Part shown: positions 1 to 6,663 of the stretch, piece after piece | Layout of the letters: every line of letters starts with the position of its first letter | Numbering within the stretch: position 1 is the stretch's first letter | Assembly: GCA_023451265.1 (NCBI GenBank) | Contig: JAEYAG010000062.1 | Location: 1-12,860 of the forward strand | Origin: Actinomycetes bacterium | GTDB lineage: Bacteria; Actinomycetota; Actinomycetes; Actinomycetales; Microbacteriaceae | Length of the DNA stretch: 12,860 nucleotides | Reading direction: 5' to 3' | Translations under genes and position numbers: made by a program | The notes under the pieces: generated by a model | Told to the model about the DNA's origin: nothing | The model's input: only the letters and a program-made list of their open reading frames with translations | The model's database searches: none

Positions 1-375
<375 letters not shown>

Positions 376-458
376 GAAATGTTGCTGCGATCAGCCGGAA
401 ATTGACTGAAGCAGCGAGTTTGATCTGACCAAAGGGATGTCATTACTGACTTCCGTTG

Positions 459-476
459 CCGGCACCGGAGTGCCGG
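459..476 (-). other. Leader hairpin with UCCG tetraloop
   Basis: The arms 459-465 and 470-476 form a perfect 7-bp GC-rich stem (CCGGCAC / GTGCCGG on the minus strand) closing on TCCG. UNCG loops are exceptionally stable in RNA, and the UCCG version occurs only on the minus (rRNA leader) strand, consistent with selection at the RNA level. It is probably a structural or processing element of the precursor. Confidence 0.65.
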
Positions 477-497
477 ACTTTGATCCAAAGGAATCTC

Positions 498-515
498 ATT
501 CAACCGAGGTTGAAT
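498..515 (-). other. Leader hairpin, perfect 8-bp stem
   Basis: The stem arms are 498-505 and 508-515 (ATTCAACC / GGTTGAAT) with only two bases between them. In RNA the loop must open to at least four bases, leaving a 7-bp stem. It lies between the antiterminator box and the tetraloop hairpin in the 16S leader. The inverted repeat is seen directly; a role in leader folding or processing is inference. Confidence 0.6.
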
Positions 516-525
516 CGAGGTTTTT

Positions 526-560
526 TGGCATTTGACAAGTGCACGCTGTTGAGTTCTCAA
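526..560 (-). promoter_or_regulatory. rRNA antitermination element (boxA-like)
   Basis: On the minus strand this reads TTGAGAACTCAACAGCGTGC followed by ACTTGTCAAATGCCA. Elements of this form (TTGAGAACTCAA...GTGTG-like, then TTTG or CAAATGCC) recur in the rRNA leaders of high-GC Gram-positive bacteria, where Nus factors bind so that RNA polymerase can transcribe the untranslated operon without premature termination. The placement, between the promoters and the 16S start, is as expected. The assignment rests on motif resemblance and position. Confidence 0.7.
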
Positions 561-603
561 GGATCGGATGCTCCTGCCGTTCAGCCTCTCGGCCTCCCCC
601 GCA

Positions 604-650
604 GGGCAACTTCTCTATCTTATACTTCGTGTTTCGCTTGTCAAATCGGC
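604..650. repeat. Promoter cassette direct repeat, copy 1
   Basis: This stretch repeats at 736-783. The identical blocks are the 20 bases 604-623, covering the -10 box and initial transcribed region, and the 12 bases 639-650, covering the -35 box and upstream CGGC. The 15-base spacer between the blocks is not conserved. A looser similarity (CAGAAAC upstream of both -35 boxes on the minus strand) suggests the duplication was originally longer. Confidence 0.9.
617..644 (-). promoter_or_regulatory. rRNA promoter P2 (proximal)
   Basis: The -35 box TTGACA (complement at 639-644) and -10 box TAAGAT (complement at 617-622) are separated by 16 bp and point at the 16S gene. Initiation about 7 nt downstream would start near 610 and give a leader of about 235 nt. 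The perfect -35 hexamer and A/T-rich surroundings fit a strong vegetative sigma (HrdB/SigA-type) rRNA promoter. It is the downstream copy of a duplicated promoter cassette. Confidence 0.85.
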
Positions 651-735
651 GTTTCTGACGAAGTCAGGACACGATGACGCGCATCTCACGAAGCTAGATC
701 GGCTCCCCGTCGTTTCGGCTTCAAGCCAGCCCGGC

Positions 736-783
736 GGGCAACTTCTCTATCTTATCCCTTCTCGCTCTGCCTGTCAAATCGGC
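736..783. repeat. Promoter cassette direct repeat, copy 2
   Basis: This is the second copy of the cassette at 604-650, offset 132 bp in the -10 block (736-755) and 133 bp in the -35 block (772-783). It contains rRNA promoter P1. Conservation confined to the promoter boxes and start region, with a diverged spacer, is what selection on an old duplication would leave. Confidence 0.9.
749..777 (-). promoter_or_regulatory. rRNA promoter P1 (distal)
   Basis: The -35 box TTGACA (complement at 772-777) and -10 box TAAGAT (complement at 749-754) are separated by 17 bp and have the same orientation as P2. Initiation would be near 742. The 20 bases covering the -10 and start region are identical to those of P2, while the spacer between the boxes differs in sequence and is one base longer. 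Tandem promoters before rRNA operons are common and allow graded growth-rate control. Confidence 0.85.
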
Positions 784-840
784 CGCTGTGACTGTTTCTG
801 TCGTCTCCAGCAGCACTCATTCACGGCGGTGAGGAGTGGG

Positions 841-895
841 ATCCCATCCTAGACCAGAAGGTCTTGTTCTCTCTACGAGAGGTTTGGGATGGGGT
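841..895. repeat. Three-way-junction-like inverted-repeat element
   Basis: The outer arms 841-849 and 887-895 pair over 9 positions (7 contiguous Watson-Crick pairs, one G-T, one A-T). Inside them sit two perfect 5-bp hairpins, 851-864 (AGACC/GGTCT with a 4-base loop) and 869-881 (CTCTC/GAGAG with a 3-base loop). Only 1, 4 and 5 bases are left unpaired at the junction. This geometry is much more regular than chance, but I do not recognise it as a named RNA family. It could be a structured RNA on either strand, an interspersed repeat of the genus, or a folded terminator of an unseen gene. Confidence 0.55.
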
Positions 896-1025
896 GGTTC
901 TCCGCTTGAGGGGGCGAGGCCTTCCGGCCCTTCGCTCTTCCCTGTGGGGCGAACAAGTAATAAGTTACGCGGCTCCGGGGCATCCGGCAAATCCGGCTCG
1001 CATCCCGGGCGTGTCGCGCCCGCGC

Positions 1026-1040
1026 GTGGCGATACGCCAC
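1026..1040. promoter_or_regulatory. Palindromic operator candidate upstream of the CoA-transferase gene
   Basis: GTGGCGATACGCCAC is a perfect 6-bp inverted repeat around ATA. Nine of its bases (CGATACGCC, 1030-1038) recur in inverted orientation at 1083-1091 as GGCGTATCG, overlapping the probable -10 box of the next gene. Two related sites about 53 bp (five helical turns) apart, one on the promoter, is a common repressor arrangement. The cognate regulator is unknown. Confidence 0.45.
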
Positions 1041-1086
1041 ACCAGGTTCGGCCTGATCGCACGGTCAATCGCTCTCGGCGGGGGCG

Positions 1087-1099
1087 TATCGTGGCGCCA
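1087..1099 (+). promoter_or_regulatory. Putative leaderless promoter of the CoA-transferase gene
   Basis: TATCGT (1087-1092) fits the actinobacterial -10 pattern TAnnnT and ends 6 bases before the ATG at 1099. Transcription would therefore begin at the start codon itself. No Shine-Dalgarno sequence precedes the ATG. No good -35 box is visible at the right distance. Confidence 0.5.
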
Positions 1100-2403
1100 T
1101 GAGCCGCGTCGTGCCTCTCCCCGCTCGCACGGACGTCGCCGCGCTGACACGCACCGCGGTCGCGCGCGCCTCGGCATCCGCCCTGCGTCTGTCCGGCGTC
1201 GACGGGGTGCCGGATCTCGACGCCGACCGCATCGCGGTCGCGTACTCCAGTGAGCGGTGGTTCCGCATGGACGGCCGGCCGCGTGCCGGGTTCGCCCCGC
1301 TGTCTGCCTTCTTCCCCACGATGGACGGCTGGGTCCGCACCCACGCCAACTATCCGCATCACCGGGCCGCGCTGCTGCTCGGCCTCGGGCTCTCGCGCGA
1401 CGCACGCCGGATCGATGCGGATGCCGAGGACGTGGACTCCGACGCCGAGACCCGGCAGCGGGTCGCCGCACGGCTCGCGACGATGTCCACCGCCGCAGCC
1501 GCGGCAGGCGTGACGGCGGCCGGCGGACTGTGCGTCGCCGTCCGCCCGGAGGATTGGGCGGCCGACGACAGCTGGCGCCGGCATCCGCTCGTGGAGATCC
1601 GCCGCCTCGGCGACGCGCCCGCGCGTCCCCTCCCCGCGCCGACCGCTCTCGCGCCGCTGCGCGGAGTCCGCGTTCTCGATCTGACGCGCGTCATCGCCGG
1701 CCCGGTCGCGACGCGCACGCTCGCACTGCTCGGCGCCGAGGTGCTGCGCATCGATCCGCCCCGTCTCGGCGAACCGGAGAACCAGCACCTCGACACCGGT
1801 CACGGCAAGAGGTCGGCGCTGCTGGACCTGTCCTCCCCCGCGGGCCGCTCGCGCGGGGAGGAACTGCTGAGCGGCGCCGACGTCATCGCACTGGGATATC
1901 GGTCCGCGGCCCTGTCGGCATTCGGGCTGTCGCCCGAGGCGATCGCCGCACGGCATCCGGGCGTCGTCGTGCTGCAGTTGACGGCATGGGGTGACCCCGA
2001 CCGCCGCGGCTTCGACAGTCTGGTCCAGGCCGCGAGCGGCATCGCCGTCCTCGAGGGCGACGACGCCGCGCCCGGCGCGCTTCCCGCGCAGGCACTCGAC
2101 CACAGCGCGGGCTATCTGCTGGCCTCCGCGGCGATGGACCTCCTCGGTCGTCGCAGTCGTGAGGGCGGATCGTGGCTCGCATCGACGTCGCTGCGTCGGA
2201 TCGCCGCCGAGCTGCTGGGCCTGCCGCGGACGCCGGAGAAGACTCCCCTGCACCCCCTCGCGGATGCGGCCGGTCACACTCAGGACTTCATCGTGGACGG
2301 CGTCCGCATCACGACCGCAGCCCCTGCGGTGTCCTACCCCGGCGGCCCGACCGCCTTCGCCGCGCCGCGCCCGTGGGGACGCGACGAGCCGGCGTGGGCG
2401 TGA
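1099..2403 (+). CDS. Class III (CaiB/BaiF-type) CoA-transferase, circularly permuted domain order
   Basis: The product has 434 residues and probably moves coenzyme A between carboxylic acids in the cytosol; the substrate cannot be told from the sequence. The catalytic half is C-terminal. It starts near residue 187 with PLRGVRVLDLTRVIAGPVAT and the nucleotide-fold segment LALLGAEVLRIDPP, continues with DTGHGKRSALLDL and RGFDSLVQAASGI, and reaches QALDHSAGY, whose Asp334 aligns with the catalytic aspartate of the family. The first ~185 residues (FFPTMDGWVRTHANYPHHRA, GVTAAGG, HPLVEIRRLGDAP) look like the segment that normally follows the catalytic half, so the order is swapped relative to CaiB. 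Related ~430-460 residue proteins with this order exist in other bacteria. The start is chosen from the -10 box 6 nt upstream. It is transcribed alone and ends at a hairpin shared with the convergent chvE. Confidence 0.85.
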   Translation: MSRVVPLPARTDVAALTRTAVARASASALRLSGVDGVPDLDADRIAVAYSSERWFRMDGRPRAGFAPLSAFFPTMDGWVRTHANYPHHRAALLLGLGLSRDARRIDADAEDVDSDAETRQRVAARLATMSTAAAAAGVTAAGGLCVAVRPEDWAADDSWRRHPLVEIRRLGDAPARPLPAPTALAPLRGVRVLDLTRVIAGPVATRTLALLGAEVLRIDPPRLGEPENQHLDTGHGKRSALLDLSSPAGRSRGEELLSGADVIALGYRSAALSAFGLSPEAIAARHPGVVVLQLTAWGDPDRRGFDSLVQAASGIAVLEGDDAAPGALPAQALDHSAGYLLASAAMDLLGRRSREGGSWLASTSLRRIAAELLGLPRTPEKTPLHPLADAAGHTQDFIVDGVRITTAAPAVSYPGGPTAFAAPRPWGRDEPAWA

Positions 2404-2429
2404 CCGCCGGCATCCGCCCCGCCACGCGA

Positions 2430-2459
2430 ACGGCCCCCGCTCCGGAGAGCGGGGGCCGT
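2430..2459. terminator. Bidirectional hairpin terminator
   Basis: There is a perfect 13-bp stem with arms 2430-2442 and 2447-2459 (ACGGCCCCCGCTC and its complement) and a CGGA loop. It lies in the 75-bp gap between the convergent CoA-transferase and chvE genes. No T-tract follows on either strand, as is common for actinobacterial terminators. It can serve both transcripts. Confidence 0.85.
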
Positions 2460-2478
2460 CGTGCTGCGTGCGCGCTGC

Positions 2479-3597
2479 TTACTGGGCAGCCTTAACGATC
2501 TCGAGGAGGTTCGGGTTGTTGGCGTACGCCTCGGCCGCGTTCTCCTTGGTGACGATCACCGGGTCGAGCAGGTACGCGGGCACGACCTTCACGCCGTTGT
2601 CGTACTGCTCGGTGTCGTTGACGTCGACCTCTTCACCCTTCTGGAGCTGCTGGATCATCTTGATCGTCTGCGCCACGAGGAGCGAGGTGTCCTTGTTGAT
2701 CGTCGAGTACTGCTCACCGGCCATGATCGACTTGACCGACTCGACCTCCGAGTCCTGACCCGTCACGGTGAACGTCGCGATGTCCTTGCCTGCGGCCTTC
2801 ACCGACGTGATGATGGCGCGCGCGAGGGTGTCGTTGGGTGACAGGACGCCGTCGATCGATCCGTCGGCGTAGTTGGCCGTCATGAGCGAGTCCATCCGGC
2901 TCTGCGCGTTCTCGGCCTTCCAGCCCTGCGTGGCCGTCTGCGCGATGTCGGTCTGACCCGACTTCACGACCAGCGTGCCGTCGTCGATCTTCGGCTGCAG
3001 GACGCTCATCGCGCCGTTGAAGAACACCGCGGAGTTGGCGTCGTCAGGCGAACCCGAGAACAGCTCGATGTTCCACGGCGCGGCGTGACCCGAGCGGGCG
3101 GCGAGGCCGTCGAGCAGGGCCTGGCCCTGCAGCTCGCCGACCTTGTAGTTGTCGAAGGCGACGTAATAGTCGACGTTCGGCGTGTTCTCGATCAGGCGGT
3201 CGTACGCGATGATCTTGACGCCGGCGTCCGCAGCCTGCTGCAGCTGGGTGCCCAGCTGCTTGCCGTCCTTGGCGCCGATGACGATGACCTTCGCCCCGTT
3301 GGTGATCATCGACGAGATCTGGTTCTGCTGCTCGGCGACGGTGTTCGACGCGGGCGCGTACTGGACGTCCGCCTTGAAGCCGGCCTCCTCGAGTCCGTCC
3401 TTGAACAGGTCGCCCGCGAGGACCCAGTTCTCCGAGGTCTTGTCCGGCAGGGCGATGCCGATCGACGCGTCGGCGGCGAAGCCGGCGGCCGCGCTCTCGG
3501 AGGCGTCGCCGCCCGTGCGTCCGGAGCCGGAGCAGCCGGTCAGTGCGAGAGCCGTGACGGCGGCCAAGGAGGCTGCCGCAAGAGCGATTCTCTTCAT
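2479..3597 (-). CDS. chvE: Sugar-binding lipoprotein of a monosaccharide ABC importer (ChvE-like)
   Basis: This 372-residue extracellular solute-binding protein delivers sugars to the MmsAB transporter. The N-terminus is a lipoprotein signal: MKR, a hydrophobic stretch, then lipobox LTGC with Cys22 as the lipidated residue, followed by a Ser/Gly-rich linker. The mature part begins IGIALPDKTSENW and has the two-lobed periplasmic-binding fold of pentose/glucose binders (ISSMITNGAKVIVIGAKDG, AGVKIIAYDRLI, NVDYYVAFDNYKVGELQG, FTVTGQDSEVESVKSIMAGEQYSTINKD). These closely match the ChvE multiple-monosaccharide group rather than RbsB or XylF, and the length is normal. I chose the ATG at 3595-3597 because it precedes the signal peptide; an upstream extension in this frame merely overlaps mmsB. 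AGAGAAAG lies about 10 nt before it. It is the last gene of the operon, 47 nt after mmsB, unlike Agrobacterium, where chvE comes first. The exact sugar is unknown. Confidence 0.93.
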   Translation of the reverse strand: MKRIALAAASLAAVTALALTGCSGSGRTGGDASESAAAGFAADASIGIALPDKTSENWVLAGDLFKDGLEEAGFKADVQYAPASNTVAEQQNQISSMITNGAKVIVIGAKDGKQLGTQLQQAADAGVKIIAYDRLIENTPNVDYYVAFDNYKVGELQGQALLDGLAARSGHAAPWNIELFSGSPDDANSAVFFNGAMSVLQPKIDDGTLVVKSGQTDIAQTATQGWKAENAQSRMDSLMTANYADGSIDGVLSPNDTLARAIITSVKAAGKDIATFTVTGQDSEVESVKSIMAGEQYSTINKDTSLLVAQTIKMIQQLQKGEEVDVNDTEQYDNGVKVVPAYLLDPVIVTKENAAEAYANNPNLLEIVKAAQ

Positions 3598-3624
3598 TGA
3601 TTCATCACTTTCTCTGGTGAGGGT

Positions 3625-3640
3625 GAGACGAGGCGGTCTC
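3625..3640 (-). promoter_or_regulatory. Intercistronic hairpin between mmsB and chvE
   Basis: GAGAC (3625-3629) and GTCTC (3636-3640) form a 5-bp stem around a 6-base loop inside the 47-nt gap before chvE. Two further G-T pairs can extend it. Such structures can halt 3'-5' exonucleases or mark RNase cleavage, raising binding-protein mRNA over permease mRNA. The stem is seen; the function is inference. Confidence 0.4.
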
Positions 3641-3644
3641 GTGC

Positions 3645-4985
3645 CTACCCCTTGGGGAGGTCGGCCGGTTGGCTCGACTCGTTCGTACCCGACGTCGGGA
3701 TGACGGCGGGGACAGGTGTCGCGATCTCGGCACTTCGATCGCGGCGACGCATGAGCAGGCCGATGATGGACGGGCCGCCGCGGCGCTTGCTCATGACGTC
3801 GACGGCGACGGCGAGCAGCAGCACGAGGCCCTTCGTGATCTGGATCGCGTCGGCGCCGGCGCCGATCAGCTGCAGACCGTTGTTGAGGAACGCCATGACG
3901 AGGCCACCGATGATCGAGCCGATCACCGTTCCGATGCCGCCGGAGACGGCCGCGCCGCCGATGAAGACCGCGGCGATGGCATCCAGCTCCCAGCCGTTGC
4001 CGTCCTGCGGCCCCGACGCCGTCGCGCGGCCGATGTAGATCATTCCGGCGACCGCGGCGAGCACCGACATGTTCATCATGACGAAGAAGTCGATGCGCCG
4101 ATCCTTGACGCCGGAGAGGCTCGCCGCGAGACGGTTGCCGCCGACGGCGTAGATGTGGCGACCGAACACCGTGCGGTTCGTCACGAACGAGTAGATCACC
4201 ACGAGGACGAGCAGGATCACTCCCGAGATCGGGAAGCTCGTGCCGGGGCGCCCGGTCGCGAACAGCCACGCCGCCCACAGGATCACGGCGGAGAGGATGA
4301 CGACCTTCACGACCGACACCCACACCGGCGCCATGTCGCTGTCGATCTTGCGCTGCTGGCGGCGCAGACGCACCTCGTTGTAGATGATCCACGCGACGCC
4401 GATGAGTCCGAGCACCATCGTCAGGACGTTGAACTCGAGCGGCAGCGGGAGCTCGGGCAGGTATCCGGCGCCGATGAATCCGTACTCCGGGGGAACGGGA
4501 ATGGTGGTCGACTGCCCGATCCACTGATTTCCGCCGCGGAAGATGAGCATGCCGGCCAGCGTGACGATGAACGCCGGGACGCCGACGTATGCGACCCAGA
4601 AGCCCTGCCAGGCACCCACGAGCGCGCCGACGATGAGGCCGATGCCGATCGCGAGGGGCCAGGGCATGTTCCACTCGCTCATCGACTTGGCGACGATGAT
4701 GCCGACGAAGGCCGCGACCGAACCGACCGACAGGTCGATGTGGCCCATGATGATGACCATCACCATGCCGATCGCGAGGATCAGGATGTACGACTGCTGA
4801 CTCACGACGTTGATGAGGTTCTGCGGCGAAAGGGTCGTGCCGCCGGTCCAGATCTGGAAGACGATGATGATGATGATGAGCGAGCCGAGGATGCCGAACT
4901 GACGCCCTGTCGACCCCGAGCCGAACATCTTGCGCAGGTCGGAGAGTCCGCCCTTGCTCTTCGCGGTCTGAGTGGTGTCGGTCAT
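3645..4985 (-). CDS. mmsB: Monosaccharide ABC importer permease
   Basis: This 446-residue integral membrane protein forms the sugar channel, presumably as a dimer, with MmsA on the cytoplasmic side and ChvE outside. About ten hydrophobic segments are visible, beginning with FGILGSLIIIIIVFQIWTG (about residues 30-48). Family motifs of the ribose/xylose permease (BPD_transp_2) type are present: NLINVVSQQSYILILAIGMV, IMGHIDLSVGSV, VGVPAFIVTLAGMLIFRGG, FGRHIYAVGGNRLAASLSG and GGAAVSGGIGT. The long loop with RLRRQQRKIDSDMAP and the length over 400 residues match the MmsB/GguB group rather than the ~320-residue RbsC. The last ~45 residues are a hydrophilic tail rich in Ser, Pro and Thr. Its ATG overlaps the mmsA stop by 4 nt (ATGA), implying translational coupling, and AAGG sits 7 nt upstream. 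Confidence 0.95.
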   Translation of the reverse strand: MTDTTQTAKSKGGLSDLRKMFGSGSTGRQFGILGSLIIIIIVFQIWTGGTTLSPQNLINVVSQQSYILILAIGMVMVIIMGHIDLSVGSVAAFVGIIVAKSMSEWNMPWPLAIGIGLIVGALVGAWQGFWVAYVGVPAFIVTLAGMLIFRGGNQWIGQSTTIPVPPEYGFIGAGYLPELPLPLEFNVLTMVLGLIGVAWIIYNEVRLRRQQRKIDSDMAPVWVSVVKVVILSAVILWAAWLFATGRPGTSFPISGVILLVLVVIYSFVTNRTVFGRHIYAVGGNRLAASLSGVKDRRIDFFVMMNMSVLAAVAGMIYIGRATASGPQDGNGWELDAIAAVFIGGAAVSGGIGTVIGSIIGGLVMAFLNNGLQLIGAGADAIQITKGLVLLLAVAVDVMSKRRGGPSIIGLLMRRRDRSAEIATPVPAVIPTSGTNESSQPADLPKG

Positions 4986-6529
4986 GCTTTCGCCTTCGGT
5001 CGGGAGGAGGTCATGCTGCGCATGAGGTTTTCGGGGGTGGCTTCGGATGCGGGGATGTCATCGGTGATCTGCCCCTCGAAGACCGTGTAGATCCGGTCGG
5101 CGATGCCGAGGAGCTCGGGCAGTTCGCTGGAGATGAGGATCACGCCTTTCCCTTGCGCCGCGAGCTGCTGGATGATCGTGTAGATCTCGTACTTCGCCCC
5201 GACGTCGATGCCGCGCGTCGGCTCGTCGAGGATCAGCAGGTCGGGATCGGTGAACATCCACTTCGCCAGGACGACCTTCTGCTGATTGCCGCCGGAGAGC
5301 TTCGCGACGCCGACGTCGACGCTCGGAGTCTTGATGCGCAGACGCTTGCGGTAGTCCTCGGCGATGTCGTTCTCGGCATACGGATCCACGACGCCGCGAC
5401 GGGCGATCTTGCTGAGCTTGGCTGCGACGATCGATCGCTTGATGGTGTCGAGGAGGTTGAGGCCGAGTACCTTGCGGTCTTCGCTCACGTAGGCCATGCC
5501 GTGGTCGATCGCGGACTTGACGTCCTTGATGGCGACCTCGTTGCCGTCGATGAGGATCTGACCCGACTCGTAGATGCCGTAGGAGCGGCCGAACAGGCTC
5601 ATGGCGAGTTCGGTGCGCCCCGCCCCCATGAGTCCCGCGATGCCGACGATCTCGCCGCGGCGCACGAAGAGGTTGGAGTGTTTCGCCACGAGGCGCTCGG
5701 GCACCTGCGGGTGGCGCACCGTCCAGTCGCGCACCTCGAAGAACACGTCGCCGATGTGCGGCGTCCGGTCGGGGAAGCGACTTGCGAGCGACCGGCCGAC
5801 CATGCCGCGGATGATGCGGTCCTCGTCGACGCCGCCCGCCGACACATCGAGGGTCTCGATCGTGCGGCCGTCGCGGATGATGGTGATCGAGTCGGCGATC
5901 TGCTCGATCTCGTTGAGCTTGTGGCTGATGATGATCGATGTGATCCCCTTGCCCTTGAGCGAGAGGATGAGGTCGAGCAGGTGCTGCGAGTCGTCTTCGT
6001 TGAGCGCCGCAGTCGGCTCGTCGAGGATCAGGAGTTTGACCTCCTTGGCGAGGGCTTTCGCGATCTCGACGAGCTGCTGCTTGCCGACGCCCAGGTGCTT
6101 GATCTGCGTGTCGGGGTCGTCGCGCAGCCCGACGCGGGCGAGCAGGTCGACGGCGCGCATGCGCGCCTCGGACCAGTCGATGACGCCGCCGTGCGCGATC
6201 TCGTTGCCGAGGAAGATGTTCTCGGTGATAGACAGCTCCGGGATGAGGGCGAGCTCCTGGTGGATGATCGCGATGCCGGCGTTCTCGCTCGCGCGGATGT
6301 CCTTGAACTCGACGATCTCGCCGCGGAACCAGATCTCGCCGCTGTAGGTGCCGTGCGGGTAGACCCCCGAGAGCACCTTCATGAGCGTCGACTTGCCCGC
6401 CCCGTTCTCCCCGCAGATCGCGTGGACCTCGCCCGCAGCGACGGTGATCGAGACATCGCTGAGGGCCTTGACTCCCGGGAACTCCTTGGTGATGGAGCGC
6501 ATCTCCAGGATCGGCACCGCATCCGCCAT
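4982..6529 (-). CDS. mmsA: Monosaccharide ABC importer, double ATP-binding subunit
   Basis: This 515-residue cytosolic ATPase has two fused nucleotide-binding domains and powers sugar import by MmsB and ChvE. Domain 1 has Walker A GENGAGKST (residues 40-48), signature LGVGKQQ, Walker B LLILDEPTAAL and switch ISHK. Domain 2 has the degenerate Walker A GLMGAGRTE, a canonical signature LSGGNQQ, and LLILDEPTRGID. This asymmetry is normal for RbsA/XylG/GguA-type proteins. I chose the ATG at 6527-6529 (MADAVPILEMRSITKEFPG) because AGGAGG lies 9 nt upstream. A longer version from a TTG at 6583 would start inside the operator palindrome and adds a non-homologous leader. It is the first gene of the operon; its promoter and a LacI-type operator precede it. 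Confidence 0.95.
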   Translation of the reverse strand: MADAVPILEMRSITKEFPGVKALSDVSITVAAGEVHAICGENGAGKSTLMKVLSGVYPHGTYSGEIWFRGEIVEFKDIRASENAGIAIIHQELALIPELSITENIFLGNEIAHGGVIDWSEARMRAVDLLARVGLRDDPDTQIKHLGVGKQQLVEIAKALAKEVKLLILDEPTAALNEDDSQHLLDLILSLKGKGITSIIISHKLNEIEQIADSITIIRDGRTIETLDVSAGGVDEDRIIRGMVGRSLASRFPDRTPHIGDVFFEVRDWTVRHPQVPERLVAKHSNLFVRRGEIVGIAGLMGAGRTELAMSLFGRSYGIYESGQILIDGNEVAIKDVKSAIDHGMAYVSEDRKVLGLNLLDTIKRSIVAAKLSKIARRGVVDPYAENDIAEDYRKRLRIKTPSVDVGVAKLSGGNQQKVVLAKWMFTDPDLLILDEPTRGIDVGAKYEIYTIIQQLAAQGKGVILISSELPELLGIADRIYTVFEGQITDDIPASEATPENLMRSMTSSRPKAKA

Positions 6530-6582
6530 CGGGGGCGACCTCCTCGTCGTGGACTGTCCGTCGGTTCTCTGACGGCCGTTCA

Positions 6583-6598
6583 ATGTGACCGTTCACAT
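6583..6598. promoter_or_regulatory. LacI-family operator at the importer promoter
   Basis: ATGTGACCGTTCACAT is a 16-bp inverted repeat with 7 of 8 pairs matching and a central CG, the hallmark of LacI-family sites. It lies just downstream of the predicted transcription start of the mmsA operon and next to a LacI-family gene. A related site (13 of 16 bases identical) is at 7712-7727. Binding here would block transcription of mmsA-mmsB-chvE. Confidence 0.75.
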
Positions 6599-6607
6599 GG
6601 CTTGATC

Positions 6608-6636
6608 ATGTTGCACCCTCGACGACGCGTTGTCAA
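6608..6636 (-). promoter_or_regulatory. Promoter of the mmsA-mmsB-chvE operon
   Basis: A consensus -35 box TTGACA (complement at 6631-6636) is followed after 17 bp by a weak -10 CAACAT (complement at 6608-6613). Transcription would begin near 6601, so the operator palindrome at 6583-6598 covers about +3 to +19. A perfect -35 with a poor -10 plus an adjacent operator suits a repressible sugar operon. The 5' untranslated region would be about 72 nt. Confidence 0.6.
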
Positions 6637-6663
6637 TTGCCGTCGTGGCGCGTTATCGAAGTG

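Larger units (their letters stand above)
376..610 (-). ncRNA. 16S precursor leader (5' external transcribed spacer)
   Basis: This is the transcribed stretch between the promoter-proximal start region and mature 16S. It is visibly richer in A/T than the flanking coding DNA. Read on the minus strand it contains, in order, an antiterminator-like box (526-560), a perfect 8-bp hairpin with a 2-nt loop (498-515), a 7-bp hairpin closed by a UCCG tetraloop (459-476), and a segment complementary to the 16S 5' end (416-425). In related bacteria the leader pairs with the 16S-23S spacer to make an RNase III processing stem. That partner is outside the window, so I cannot confirm it. The outer boundary near 610 assumes initiation about 7 nt after the proximal -10 box. 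Confidence 0.8.
784..1098. other. Gene-free region upstream of the rRNA promoters
   Basis: I find no convincing gene in these 315 bases. Overlapping ORFs exist in several frames, but none has a recognisable domain or a ribosome binding site, and all run into the CoA-transferase gene or its promoter. The region holds a compact multi-hairpin inverted-repeat element (841-895), a second GC-rich hairpin (about 914-935, GGAA loop on the minus strand, two bulged bases), a short stem GGGCG/CGCCC near 1010-1025, a perfect 6-bp palindrome (1026-1040), and the likely leaderless promoter of the next gene. Part of it is probably the upstream activating zone of rRNA promoter P1. Confidence 0.6.

Noticed and set aside
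841..895. Considered calling the folded element a transposon end, integron site or known riboswitch
   Set aside because: There is no transposase, integrase or target duplication nearby, and I cannot match a known riboswitch core. It is left as an unclassified structured repeat.
836..1102. Small ORFs in several frames over the structured region before the CoA-transferase gene
   Set aside because: No ribosome binding site, no family motif, and the bases are better explained by the hairpin element and promoter. The peptide text may recur as mis-annotated ORFs if the element is a genomic repeat.
817..2277. 486-codon open frame on the minus strand opposite the CoA-transferase gene
   Set aside because: Its product is Arg/Gly/Pro-rich with no recognisable domain, and it lies opposite a gene with clear family motifs. 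High-GC coding DNA often leaves long antisense frames open.
3598..4674. N-terminal extension of chvE to 4674, giving 731 residues
   Set aside because: The extra 359 residues are out-of-frame mmsB sequence. The lipoprotein signal and lipobox fix the start at 3597.
3669..5090. 473-codon open frame on the plus strand opposite mmsB
   Set aside because: The product is extremely rich in Asp, His, Arg and Glu, the usual complement of a hydrophobic membrane-protein gene. There is no start signal or domain.
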